Source of the DNA: Thermotogae bacterium | GTDB taxonomy: Bacteria > Thermotogota > Thermotogae > Mesoaciditogales > Mesoaciditogaceae | Length of the DNA stretch: 56,043 nucleotides | Direction of reading: 5' to 3' | NCBI GenBank assembly: GCA_026988035.1 | Contig: JALSLY010000041.1 | Coordinates: 1-56,043 of the forward strand | Shown here: positions 8,367-16,646 of the stretch, piece after piece | Numbering within the stretch: position 1 is the stretch's first letter | Layout of the letters: each line of letters opens with the position of its first letter | Notes under the pieces: model-generated | Database searches by the model: none | The model's input: only the letters and a program-made list of their open reading frames with translations | Told to the model about the DNA's origin: nothing | Translations under genes and position numbers: made by a program

Positions 8367-9584
8367 ATGATCGAAGTTCCGAGTCTATGGAGAAGTAGAA
8401 ATTTCCTGCTCTTATTCTTTGGAAGATTTGTTTCAACAGCGGGTTCTGCCATATTCTTCATAGCGATAGTATGGGGTGCTGCAACTAAATTGGGCAGCGT
8501 AGGTGCTATCAGTCTCGTACTTATGGCAACGGCCATACCTTCAGCAATATTGTCACCATTTGCTGGAGTTCTTGCGGATCGAAAAAGCAAGAAGAACATA
8601 ATAGTCTTTACAGATCTCGCAAGTGGCATTCCTCTTTTGATCATGATCTTGTTTCTTAAAGTGAGTTTCTTTCAACTGTGGACTTTGATCAGCATCATTT
8701 TTTCCATTCAAATCCTTTCAACCTTTTTCAGTCCGGCGCTTCAATCGCTCATCCCTGTTATTGTAAAAGATGAAGAACTTTCTCATGCAAATGCGCTCAT
8801 TTCGATGAGTTCCAACTTTTCTCAACTCATAGGAATGGCAGTGGGCGGAGTTTTGATCGCATTATTTGGTCTTCACGGAGCGATCTTTATTGATGGAATG
8901 AGCTTCATACTCTCAGGGATATCCGAAATTTTCATAGTGGTAGATGAAAAAAGGAAAAGGCCCAATAAGAGTCTTAGAAAGATATTCTCAGATGTAAAAG
9001 AAGGTTTTGGGGTGGTCTTCAAGAAACCGGAACTGGGTGGACTGATCACAATTGAAGCGATTGTTGATTTCTTTGGAACTCCTATCTTCATTTTTTTACC
9101 GGTGATAGTGAGTAAGTATTTAGATGTAGGAGCTACCCAATATGGTATCATGCAAGCTGCGATGGGAGTTGGAACTGTGCTCGCTTCCATACTGTTTTCC
9201 TTTATACCAGAGCCAAGGAATAAATACTCATTACTCGCGATCATGACATTTTTGTTGGGTGCATGTTTGATCTTCATCGGAGTAAAACCCATTTATTTCG
9301 TAGTTCTCTTTTCCTTGCTGTCTATAGGTTTCCTTGCTGGTATCGCAAATGTGATACAGAACGTGATACTTCAACGAAATTCGCCAGAAAATACAAGAGG
9401 ACGCGTTTTTTCATTTCGTTCAACTCTGAATTCCGGAATGCGGCCTTTGTCTTACGGATTTGCCGGACTGATGAGCACATTTTTCCCTATAACGGATATT
9501 CTTATCTTTTTTGGAATCGCTTCTGGACTTCCAGGATTTTTTTATTTTTTTGTAAGACGAAAAGTTTCTCAAAAGGCAAGTTGA
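8367..9584 (+). CDS. MFS_3-type efflux transporter
   Basis: A roughly 405-residue major facilitator protein of the EntS/macrolide-efflux type: the N-terminus reads LWRSRNFLLLFFGRFVSTAG, typical of this subfamily, and motif A is GVLADRKSKKN. About 11-12 hydrophobic helices are visible. I prefer the ATG at 8367, preceded by GGGGG at a good distance, over the ATG at 8352, whose first bases form that ribosome site. The right end of repeat R1 lies immediately upstream, between this gene and the operator-bearing promoter at 7931. The substrate is unknown; drug or siderophore export is the family role. Confidence 0.8.
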   Translation: MIEVPSLWRSRNFLLLFFGRFVSTAGSAIFFIAIVWGAATKLGSVGAISLVLMATAIPSAILSPFAGVLADRKSKKNIIVFTDLASGIPLLIMILFLKVSFFQLWTLISIIFSIQILSTFFSPALQSLIPVIVKDEELSHANALISMSSNFSQLIGMAVGGVLIALFGLHGAIFIDGMSFILSGISEIFIVVDEKRKRPNKSLRKIFSDVKEGFGVVFKKPELGGLITIEAIVDFFGTPIFIFLPVIVSKYLDVGATQYGIMQAAMGVGTVLASILFSFIPEPRNKYSLLAIMTFLLGACLIFIGVKPIYFVVLFSLLSIGFLAGIANVIQNVILQRNSPENTRGRVFSFRSTLNSGMRPLSYGFAGLMSTFFPITDILIFFGIASGLPGFFYFFVRRKVSQKAS

Positions 9585-9676
9585 TGATGCTGAAAAGAAA
9601 AAGTTGAAAACTGCGAAGTGGGAAGCTGTATGCACATCTATAGTAATTAAAGGCAATTAAAGCATAGTATTTGTGT

Positions 9677-9682
9677 TATAAT
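9677..9682 (+). promoter_or_regulatory. Candidate -10 box
   Basis: A perfect TATAAT lies 44 bp upstream of the next start codon, in the local context GTTATAATTCAC also seen before mgsA and lpd. No clear -35 box is present at 17 bp. Confidence 0.35.
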
Positions 9683-9725
9683 TCACTTGAGAAACTGAAC
9701 ATTTTTTGAAAGGTGGGAGAGTAGA

Positions 9726-10001
9726 ATGGTTGAAAAAACTGCTGTCAAAACCGTTATGGCAGTATTGATTGATAACAGAAAGATGGCTGCGACTCAAGTG
9801 CAAAAGATTCTTACAGCGTGGGGGTGTATCATAAAAACCCGTCTTGGTCTTCATGAAGGTACCCTTGATGATTGTTCGGATTTTGGTCTTTTAGTACTTG
9901 AAATTGTTGGTAGCAAGGAGCAAAACGAGGAAATGTGCAGAAAACTGAACTTAATCAAGGGTGTCACAGCGAAATACATGGATCTTTCGTTTGACGAATA
10001 G
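9726..10001 (+). CDS. TM1266-like (iron-only hydrogenase system regulator family) protein
   Basis: A 91-residue protein resembling the TM1266/iron-only hydrogenase system regulator family, an ACT/NikR-C-like ferredoxin fold: an initial strand KTVMAVLIDNR, helix AATQVQKILTAWG, strand CIIKTRLGLHEG, a strand FGLLVLEIVGS and a C-terminal GVTAKYMDLSF. The central LGLHEG…D..GLLVLE pattern is what I recognise. Family members are often found near FeFe-hydrogenase maturation genes, but none is next to it here, so a ligand-sensing role is inference. An AAGGTGGGAGAG ribosome site precedes the ATG. Confidence 0.7.
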   Translation: MVEKTAVKTVMAVLIDNRKMAATQVQKILTAWGCIIKTRLGLHEGTLDDCSDFGLLVLEIVGSKEQNEEMCRKLNLIKGVTAKYMDLSFDE

Positions 10002-10021
10002 ATCAAGATCCTTCTTTTTTG

Positions 10022-10855
10022 TTATTCTTTTACAGCTCCTTGTGTAAGACCAGCGACTATGTATCTTTGAGCGACCGCGAAAACCAGGATAGTGGGTAAA
10101 AGCGCAACGATTAATCCGGCGCTCATGACATTCCACTGTATACCCGCTTTAGATATGAAAGAGTAAAGTGCGACAGGTACGGTCAACTTGGAATTGCTAC
10201 TCAAAAACAGAGCCGCTGTGAAGAGCTCGTTCCATGTGTTGACGAATGAAAAGCTAAAGATCGCCGCCAATCCTGGAAGAGAAAGTGGTATCGTAATTCT
10301 AAATATTGCTCCGACTCTCGAACATCCATCCATTAGTGCAGCTTCTTCAAGAGATCTTGGAATCCTTGAGAAAAATCCACGTGCCATTATAGTACTAAAA
10401 GACACTGCAATGTTTACGTAAACAATTATCAGTCCCCAAAGGTTGTTTATAAGTCCAAAGTCTGAAAACATCTTGTACTGAGGAATCATGATCAAGTACG
10501 CTGGTATCATTTGTGCAAAGAAAAGGAAGACGATGAGGGTCTTTTTGAACTTGAATTTATAGCGTGCCATTATATAGCCACTTAAGGTGGCAAAGGACAT
10601 CGCGACAAGGGATGAAATAATCGAAACGAACAAACTGTTCTTGAAGTATTGTGAAAAGTTGGCAAAAAGGAAAAGAAATTTGTAATTTTCAAGTGTGAAA
10701 TGCTTAGGCCAATAAATGAGAGGATATGTGTAAACCTCTGTTGAGGGTTTAACTGAAGTTATAAAAATCCAAAACAAAGGTACAACAGCGGCAAGAAGAT
10801 AAAGAGAAAGAAAGAAAAATCTAAAAGATTTTGCCAGTATATGTTTTTTTCTCAT
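10022..10855 (-). CDS. ABC sugar-type transporter permease (MalG-like)
   Basis: A 277-residue inner-membrane permease of the MalG/carbohydrate uptake type 1 family, with six predicted helices. The cytoplasmic EAA loop, which contacts the ATPase, reads EEAALMDGCSRVGAIFRITIP. It is the last gene of a minus-strand set of binding protein, MalF-like permease and this gene. Its ATG shares a base with the upstream stop (TAATG), so translation is coupled. No ATPase gene is near, as is common when one shared ATPase serves several importers. The substrate is not readable; a sugar or polyol is likely. Confidence 0.88.
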   Translation of the reverse strand: MRKKHILAKSFRFFFLSLYLLAAVVPLFWIFITSVKPSTEVYTYPLIYWPKHFTLENYKFLFLFANFSQYFKNSLFVSIISSLVAMSFATLSGYIMARYKFKFKKTLIVFLFFAQMIPAYLIMIPQYKMFSDFGLINNLWGLIIVYVNIAVSFSTIMARGFFSRIPRSLEEAALMDGCSRVGAIFRITIPLSLPGLAAIFSFSFVNTWNELFTAALFLSSNSKLTVPVALYSFISKAGIQWNVMSAGLIVALLPTILVFAVAQRYIVAGLTQGAVKE

Positions 10856-11769
10856 TACAATTCTCCCATTTCATAAGAAGAGGTCAATTTGAGATAGAAC
10901 AGTGTGTATAAAGTCAGGGCACTTATGATGACCAATCCAACAGCAGAAGCCTTGCTATAATCGGACTCAAAATATACAATATTTATCATGTAAGTGGCAA
11001 GTATGTTTGTTGTCCCAGCAGGACCACCGCGGGTCATTCCGTAGATAATATCAGGGAAATTCATAACCCAAATGATCCTCAAAAGCACAGTACTTACAAG
11101 AGTCGGTTTTATGTACGGAACAGTTATGTGAAAAAACTTCATGATAGATCCAGCTCCGTCTATTTCTGCCGATTCGTAGAGAGAAGTAGGGATGGACTGA
11201 AGCGCAGCAAGTATCATAATGGCAAAAAACGGTATGCCATACCAAACGTTAACTGTGATCACAGATATGAAAGCATACTTAGGATTGGCAAGAAAGTTTA
11301 TGCCGTGATCCAAAATGTGCATCTTTATCAAAATATCGTTTATCAACCCAAATTGCCCGTTTAAAAGCCAGGACCAAAGTATTCCAATGGCAAAACCTGA
11401 CAATGCCCAAGGATAGAAAACTATACCAGCGTAAAGTCCACGTCCTTTGAATGGCTTTCGCATAAGTAAGGCCAGTGCAAATCCAAGAATCAACTGAAGT
11501 GTCACGGAAAATGCTATCCACCAGATTGTATTCCAGGTGGCAATGGCAAATTCTGGACCTTCAAAAATGGTTTTAAAATTGTCAAGACCTACAAAATGAA
11601 TGTTTTGAAAGTTGAAGACACTGTAATCTTTAAAAGCGAGAATTGAGCCTTCTACAGTTGGATAATATGTTAAAATCAGTACAATCACAAACGTTGGTAA
11701 AAGCATCCAGAAGATAAATCTTTTGAGTTTTAAACCAACTTGCCTTGAAGAATTTGACAATTTCATCAT
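10855..11769 (-). CDS. ABC sugar-type transporter permease (MalF-like)
   Basis: A roughly 304-residue permease of the MalF/UgpA type with an EAA loop YESAEIDGAGSIMKFFHITVP and a conserved MTRGGPAGTTNILATYM segment before the last helix. I place the start at the ATG at 11769, since the alternative GTG at 11790 lies inside a stable hairpin; a TTG at 11760 is also possible. It sits between the binding protein gene and the second permease and is coupled to the latter by a TAATG overlap. Confidence 0.87.
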   Translation of the reverse strand: MMKLSNSSRQVGLKLKRFIFWMLLPTFVIVLILTYYPTVEGSILAFKDYSVFNFQNIHFVGLDNFKTIFEGPEFAIATWNTIWWIAFSVTLQLILGFALALLMRKPFKGRGLYAGIVFYPWALSGFAIGILWSWLLNGQFGLINDILIKMHILDHGINFLANPKYAFISVITVNVWYGIPFFAIMILAALQSIPTSLYESAEIDGAGSIMKFFHITVPYIKPTLVSTVLLRIIWVMNFPDIIYGMTRGGPAGTTNILATYMINIVYFESDYSKASAVGLVIISALTLYTLFYLKLTSSYEMGEL

Positions 11770-11780
11770 CCTTATGAAAG

Positions 11781-11802
11781 GAGCAGTCACGCAGGACTGC
11801 CC
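11781..11802 (-). repeat. REP-like hairpin between binding protein and permease genes
   Basis: GAGCAGTC and GACTGCCC form a stem around ACGCAG, within a GTAGGGGCAG context typical of short palindromic repeats seen in many genomes. At this place it could stabilise the upstream binding-protein message and damp permease expression. Confidence 0.45.
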
Positions 11803-11815
11803 CTACAAAGTCAAA

Positions 11816-13084
11816 TTACATTCCAAAAGACTTTTTCCAGTACTCATACCACTTATCCGTCATTTGTTCTATGCTTAACCTTCCAAGCAAGCATTGTTGC
11901 ATAGTATCTTGTTGGTATTTTGTCCATTTCGTCCACCCTGGATTTGCAAGTGGGTAAGATGTAAACACATATTTTTTGGGATTCTTGAACATTTCTTTCC
12001 ATCCTTCAAACACACCCGTACTGAAGTATGGATCGTTTTCATAAACGGATTTCAGAACTGGGAGTGCTCCATATTCTTTACAGAAGTATGCAGAGATTTT
12101 GGGTGTCGTGAAAAATTTGATGAACTCCCAAGCTAATTCCTTATGCTTCGAGTAGTTGGGTATCCCCCATCCACCAAAGCCGTAACTTGGATACACCTTT
12201 CCAGATGGACCTACTGGAAGCGGTGCAGTTTTATATTCTCCTTTCTTAAGTAATTTGTTGAGAAGGCCAGTGGTGTCAGGATCTTGAAACAAAAAAGGCG
12301 TGATTCCGGAAACAAATGCGTTGACTTGCTCATCAAATCCCCAATTTATAGAATCTTTAGGAGCGGTATTCTTGTAAAAATCCAAATACAGTTTAAGTCC
12401 CTCTATTGCTCTTGGATCTTTAAACCAGAGCTTTCCATTTGTGAGCTTGTACATATTCGATGGATCAATGTCATTTATGTAAGAGGTTGTTATTATGTCG
12501 ATGAAGTTCGTAGGAAGGCCTGTTCCCCTAAAATCGAAGCCGTACTGATTTTTGTCAGGATTCGTGATCTTAACGCTATCTGCATATAGTTCGTGCATGG
12601 TTTGAGGAACCTTGGTTATACCATATTTTGCGAGTATGTCTGGTCTGTAGAAGAGAGCTTTGGCGTAAACTCCGTTTGGAATTATGTAGGCTTTACCTCC
12701 CGTCGCTCTTACCGCCTTCAAAAGACCCGGAACGAGCTCCTTCGCACCACTCCAATTTTTTATGTACGGTTCCAAGTTCTCCATTCTGCCAAGTCGTACC
12801 ACACCTTCTAAAGACCAGTCTCCAACTTCAACTATATCCAACGGTTGCTTAATGCTAAGCATTAGATAGACTTTTTGATATGCAGTTTCGTAAGGCGGAG
12901 AAATGAGATTTATTTGTACATTTGGATGTAATTTTTCAAATTCTTTGATGATGTTCTGAAGTATTTGTGTCCTTTGTGGACTGGTAAACACTTGTATCAT
13001 GTTAAGTGTTACCTTCTGAGCGATTCCAATACTGACTAACATGAGAATCGCTAAAGTTAGAATGATCACAAGAAATCTTTTCAA
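11816..13084 (-). CDS. ABC transporter extracellular sugar-binding protein
   Basis: A family-1 extracellular solute-binding protein of about 422 residues. The N-terminus is a signal peptide (basic LKRFL, hydrophobic core, cut near IGIAQ). The body has the usual pattern: FTSPQRTQILQNIIKEFEKLHPN early, DIVEVGDWSLEGVVRLG, then GGWGIPNYSKHKELAWEFIKFF late. I prefer TTG at 13084, five bases after GGGGGTGA, over the GTG at 13093, which lies in that ribosome site. It is the first gene of the minus-strand importer set and diverges from rapZ. It would capture a sugar or related solute outside the membrane. Confidence 0.87.
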   Translation of the reverse strand: MKRFLVIILTLAILMLVSIGIAQKVTLNMIQVFTSPQRTQILQNIIKEFEKLHPNVQINLISPPYETAYQKVYLMLSIKQPLDIVEVGDWSLEGVVRLGRMENLEPYIKNWSGAKELVPGLLKAVRATGGKAYIIPNGVYAKALFYRPDILAKYGITKVPQTMHELYADSVKITNPDKNQYGFDFRGTGLPTNFIDIITTSYINDIDPSNMYKLTNGKLWFKDPRAIEGLKLYLDFYKNTAPKDSINWGFDEQVNAFVSGITPFLFQDPDTTGLLNKLLKKGEYKTAPLPVGPSGKVYPSYGFGGWGIPNYSKHKELAWEFIKFFTTPKISAYFCKEYGALPVLKSVYENDPYFSTGVFEGWKEMFKNPKKYVFTSYPLANPGWTKWTKYQQDTMQQCLLGRLSIEQMTDKWYEYWKKSFGM

Positions 13085-13197
13085 TTTGCTCACCCCCTGA
13101 TGAATAATTTGTCACAACAATATTTTACCATATCCTTTGCCACATTAGTGGAAAGCCTGTTAGAAGGGGTACGTGTTTGTGAAAAGATGGTGTAATG

Positions 13198-13203
13198 TAT
13201 AAT
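13198..13203 (+). promoter_or_regulatory. Candidate -10 box upstream of rapZ
   Basis: A perfect TATAAT lies 40 bp upstream of the rapZ start in the 150-bp divergent gap. The -35 region is weak, so the call is tentative. Confidence 0.35.
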
Positions 13204-13243
13204 TGATCGTCTCTTAAGAAACATTGAAAAGAGGGGTGAAGAT

Positions 13244-14101
13244 ATGGAAGTTGAAATAACTATCATCTCTGGAATGTCTGGAGCTGGTAAATCAACAGTG
13301 CTTGGTGTGTTGGAAGATACGGGATACTTTTGCATGGACAATGTCCCACCCGATCTTCTTCTCGAATTAGTTGCTCTCATGAAACACCCTTCCATGGGGA
13401 AAAAGAGGCTTGCGGCGGTCGTGGATGTTAGGACCGGTAAGTCATTTGAAGGAATGAAAGAAGTTATCCTGAAATTAAGAAAAATGGGAGTAAGGGTTCG
13501 CATAATATTTTTAGACGCTAAAGATGAAGTACTTTTAAACAGATACAACTTAACGCGTCGGCGTCATCCGCTTTCGAATGGCCGTAGCTCTTTGAATGAA
13601 CTTATAAAGAGAGAACGTGTTCTTTTATCTGATATAAGAGACTTGGCGAATTATAAATTAGATACATCCCTTGTAAATCCTCATGAATTAAGACGAAAGA
13701 TTGTAGAGATAGTTGAAGGTAAAACTGACAGATCGTTAAAGCTCGTTTTGGAATCTTTCGGCTTTAAATATGGAATTCCTATGAGTGCGGATTTTGTTTT
13801 CGACGCGCGTTTTTTGCCTAATCCTTATTATATAGAAGAGCTCAAATCGAAAAACGGTACCGATCCCGAAGTAGCTACATATTTCGAAAAATTCGATGTG
13901 ATGACAAACTACATTTCAGATATCGCGAATTTGATCGATCTTGTAATTGAAAATTATTCTAAAGAAGCAAAAGATGTGCTTTATATTTCGGTAGGTTGTA
14001 GTGGAGGAGTACACAGATCCGTGTATATCGTTCAAAAGCTTGCTACCATCTTTAAAGGTAAGGTAAACGTTAGTATTTCGCATAGGGATCTGTCAAGATA
14101 A
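13244..14101 (+). CDS. rapZ: RapZ/YvcJ-family nucleotide-binding protein
   Basis: A 285-residue protein of the RapZ (YvcJ/YhbJ) family. The Walker A loop is GMSGAGKS at residues 9-16, followed by the family hallmark GYFCMDNVPPDLL. Walker B-like VRIIFLDAKDEVLLNRY and then RRRHPLS follow, and the C-terminal half ends with CSGGVHRSVYIV and SHRDL, both typical of the family. In enterobacteria RapZ is an adaptor for RNase E in glucosamine-6-phosphate control; in Gram-positives the homologue has nucleotide hydrolase activity. Here there is no whiA or yvcK neighbour. A GAGGGGTGA ribosome site precedes the ATG. Confidence 0.93.
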   Translation: MEVEITIISGMSGAGKSTVLGVLEDTGYFCMDNVPPDLLLELVALMKHPSMGKKRLAAVVDVRTGKSFEGMKEVILKLRKMGVRVRIIFLDAKDEVLLNRYNLTRRRHPLSNGRSSLNELIKRERVLLSDIRDLANYKLDTSLVNPHELRRKIVEIVEGKTDRSLKLVLESFGFKYGIPMSADFVFDARFLPNPYYIEELKSKNGTDPEVATYFEKFDVMTNYISDIANLIDLVIENYSKEAKDVLYISVGCSGGVHRSVYIVQKLATIFKGKVNVSISHRDLSR

Positions 14102-14183
14102 TGTAGTGAGAAGCTTCATCTTGTAACACTTATGGTAATTTTTTGCAAGAAATGAACCGAATAGCCTATAAGGCAACTTATGC

Positions 14184-14212
14184 TTGACAAATTTGTTTAA
14201 AGATGATAATAT
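14184..14212 (+). promoter_or_regulatory. Consensus promoter of candidate small RNA/leader
   Basis: TTGACA at 14184-14189, a 17-bp spacer and TAATAT at 14207-14212. Transcription would begin near 14219, just before a compact structured segment ending in an intrinsic terminator. Confidence 0.6.
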
Positions 14213-14218
14213 ACTATG

Positions 14219-14272
14219 GAAGGCCGGTAGAGCCTAAGAGAAAACCGCCAAAAGTTTTTTGGTGGTTTTTTT
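14219..14272 (+). ncRNA. Candidate small RNA or attenuator leader
   Basis: A promoter followed by only about 54 transcribed bases and a strong terminator delimits a possible small RNA. Its 5' part can fold as AGGC…GCCT (near 14221-14235). The GGCCGGT at 14222-14228 could instead pair with ACCG-CC of the terminator's 5' arm, with one bulged base, which would disrupt termination. That is the arrangement of a conditional attenuator for the downstream Ugp-like operon (first start 14396). I do not recognise a known riboswitch class. The gap 14102-14395 holds no gene. Confidence 0.45.
14244..14272 (+). terminator. Intrinsic terminator of the 14219 RNA
   Basis: ACCGCCAAAA (14244-14253) pairs with TTTTGGTGGT (14257-14266) across a GTT loop, with one G-T pair, and runs into seven Ts. 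Confidence 0.8.
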
Positions 14273-14395
14273 GATCTAATGCAAAGATAACACTGAGTTA
14301 AAGAAAACACGTTATATTCCCTCTGTGATGATGATACATCAAGCAAATAGAAGTTAAAACGCCCGAAGGGCGAATATCAAGTGGGGGTGATTTTA

Positions 14396-15715
14396 GTGTG
14401 GCGTAAGTTAATGGTTCTCAGCATGATTCTAATCTTCCTCGTATCGTTCATATTTGCAGCGCCAGTAACTATCCGATTTTGGCATGCGATGTCTGGCAGT
14501 AGGATCAAGTTGATTCAGAATCTTGCTAATGAGTTCATGAAGACCCATCCCAACATAATTGTGAAAGTTCAGTACACGGGTTCCTACAACGATACTCTCA
14601 ATAAGACGATCGCGGCTGTTAAAGCAGGGAATCCGCCTGACATTGTTCAAGTGTACGACATAGGAACTCAGATGATGATCGATAGTGGAATCATAATTCC
14701 AGTTCAGGATATGATAGCTAAAGACAAAACGTTTGATATCAATACTTTGGTTCCACAAGCTCGAGGGTATTATACGGTAGGTGGCAGACTTTACAGTATG
14801 CCTTTTAATTCTTCCAATCCTGTGATCTTCTATAACAAAACGCTTTTCAAAAAGGCAGGCTTAGATCCCAATGATCCGCCAACAACATGGAGTGAGTTCA
14901 TCGCAGATGCAAAAAAGCTAACTGTGAAAGATAGCAAAGGGAATACCATTCAATACGGGTTCACGTCAGGGCTTATTGGATGGTTCTTTGAGCAGTACAT
15001 GGCTGTTCAAGATGCTCCTATGTTTAACAACGACAACGGTAGAGCGAAACGTGCAACAAAAGCTGTGTTCGATAGTCCTGCGGGATTAAGGATATTCAAT
15101 TTCTGGAATGATATGGTTCAGTCTGGCATAATGCTCAACGCTGGGCCCGGATGGTCAAATCCAAGACAAATTTTCATGTCACAGAAAGCTGCTATGTTGT
15201 TGACATCCACATCTGATGTTGAGATGATGTTGAAAGCTGCAAAAGACAACCATTTTGAATTAGGTGTTATGTTCCTTCCGCATCCAAGTGGAGTGCCTTA
15301 TGGTGGAGTCATCATAGGTGGTGCAAGCCTTTGGATGATCAATACCCATAACGTGCAAAAGGAAAAAGCAGCTTGGGAATTCTTGAAATGGTTGGCTGGT
15401 GTCAAACCACAAATAGAGTGGAGCACAGGAACCGGATACTTTCCAATCAATAAAAATGCCATTCAGAAATTGCTGTACGAGGGATATTATGCAAAATATC
15501 CACAGTATCTTGTAACCATTTTGCAGCTTCTGATGTCTAATGTTACCCCTTCGACTCGCGGGGGAGTTGTAGGACCATTCCCGAAAGTTAGGGCCACCAT
15601 AGAAAATGCACTTGGTAAGGTCTTCAATCATGAAATGACAACTGCTCAAGCCTTGAAATGGGCTCAAGATCAGGCAAATCAAGCGATAGAAGAATATAAT
15701 TCGCTTTACCAATAA
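14396..15715 (+). CDS. Glycerol-phosphate/sugar-type ABC extracellular binding protein (UgpB-like)
   Basis: A roughly 439-residue family-1 extracellular solute-binding protein with a signal peptide (LMVLSMILIFLVSFIFAAP). The opening of the mature part, VTIRFWHAMSG, and YTGSYNDTLNKTIAAVKAGNPPDIVQVYDIG closely follow the UgpB pattern. I chose GTG at 14396, which follows GGGGGTGA with five bases spacing, rather than the GTG at 14381 that forms part of that site. Two permease genes and an exported glycerophosphodiester phosphodiesterase follow in the same direction, which supports glycerol-3-phosphate or a glycerophosphodiester as substrate. A small hairpin (CGCCC-GAA-GGGCG) lies in the leader near 14360. 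Confidence 0.87.
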   Translation: MWRKLMVLSMILIFLVSFIFAAPVTIRFWHAMSGSRIKLIQNLANEFMKTHPNIIVKVQYTGSYNDTLNKTIAAVKAGNPPDIVQVYDIGTQMMIDSGIIIPVQDMIAKDKTFDINTLVPQARGYYTVGGRLYSMPFNSSNPVIFYNKTLFKKAGLDPNDPPTTWSEFIADAKKLTVKDSKGNTIQYGFTSGLIGWFFEQYMAVQDAPMFNNDNGRAKRATKAVFDSPAGLRIFNFWNDMVQSGIMLNAGPGWSNPRQIFMSQKAAMLLTSTSDVEMMLKAAKDNHFELGVMFLPHPSGVPYGGVIIGGASLWMINTHNVQKEKAAWEFLKWLAGVKPQIEWSTGTGYFPINKNAIQKLLYEGYYAKYPQYLVTILQLLMSNVTPSTRGGVVGPFPKVRATIENALGKVFNHEMTTAQALKWAQDQANQAIEEYNSLYQ

Positions 15716-15734
15716 AACAAAACAATATAATGTC

Positions 15735-15755
15735 GGGGTGCCGGTGAGGCACCCC
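15735..15755 (+). other. Intercistronic stem-loop after binding-protein gene
   Basis: GGGGTGCC and GGCACCCC make a perfect 8-bp stem with a GGTGA loop. No T-run follows, so it is more likely a message-stabilising or partial attenuating structure that keeps binding protein in excess over permease. Confidence 0.6.
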
Positions 15756-15776
15756 ATTTCCAAGAGGTGGTAAATT

Positions 15777-16646
15777 TTGTCAAGAAAGATTATTCCATAT
15801 ATACTGCTATTGCCAACTTTTATAATAATCACGTTTTTCATTTACTATCCTGCTGCCATGACTTTCAAACTCAGCGCGTACAGAGTATCCCCATTTGGCA
15901 ACAGGATTATGTTTATTGGGCTAAAAAACTTCAAGTTTCTCTTTACTTCGCAAGAATACGCACATGTTTTGTACACCACTCTGATCTTTGTAAGTGTCAC
16001 AGTTGGAGTGGGACTTGTTATTTCTTTACTCATTGCTTTGCTTTTGAATGAAAAGGTTCCAGGTATAGGGATCTTTAGAACATTGGTTTTTGCGCCTTAT
16101 GCTATTTCTCCAGCGGTTGCAGGAACTCTTTGGGCGTTTCTTCTGAGCCCAGCTGCAGGATACGTGAGTTATCTATTCTTGATTTTATTTGGCACACAGC
16201 CTCAATGGCTTACAAGTTTTCCATTGGCATTGGTTTCGATAATGATAGCAACAATATGGAAAAATCTTGGTTTTAACATTATCTTTTTCTTAGCTGGAAT
16301 ACAGTCCATTCCCAAGAGTTATTACGAAGCTGCAACTATTGATGGCGCAGGTGCGGCAAAAAAGCTTTTTAACATTACAATTCCACTGATTTCGCCAGTA
16401 ACTTTTTATTTGGTGATTATGAATATCATTTTCACTACCTTCTCGGTTTTTGGAACGATCGATATCATGACGCAAGGAGGCCCTGGCGGAACAACAACAA
16501 CTTTGATATACAAACTTTACAGAGATGGATTCGTAAACTACAGAACCGGTTTTGCATCTGCGGAGTCTATAATCCTTCTTGCCATAATGGCGGTCTTCAC
16601 GTATTTGTATTTCAAATTTGCCCAAAGGGCGGTGCACTATCAATGA
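15777..16646 (+). CDS. ABC transporter permease (UgpA/MalF-like)
   Basis: A 289-residue permease with six helices and an EAA loop YYEAATIDGAGAAKKLFNITIP. The segment FGTIDIMTQGGPGGTTTTLIYKLYRDGF is typical of UgpA and relatives. It starts with TTG at 15777, six bases after AAGAGGTGG. Its stop overlaps the ATG of the next permease by four bases. It forms the channel with that permease. Confidence 0.88.
   Translation: MSRKIIPYILLLPTFIIITFFIYYPAAMTFKLSAYRVSPFGNRIMFIGLKNFKFLFTSQEYAHVLYTTLIFVSVTVGVGLVISLLIALLLNEKVPGIGIFRTLVFAPYAISPAVAGTLWAFLLSPAAGYVSYLFLILFGTQPQWLTSFPLALVSIMIATIWKNLGFNIIFFLAGIQSIPKSYYEAATIDGAGAAKKLFNITIPLISPVTFYLVIMNIIFTTFSVFGTIDIMTQGGPGGTTTTLIYKLYRDGFVNYRTGFASAESIILLAIMAVFTYLYFKFAQRAVHYQ

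Noticed and set aside
13090-13548. 152-codon minus-strand frame over the rapZ 5' end
   Set aside because: Antisense to the conserved Walker A and DNVPP region of rapZ, with no ribosome site of its own.
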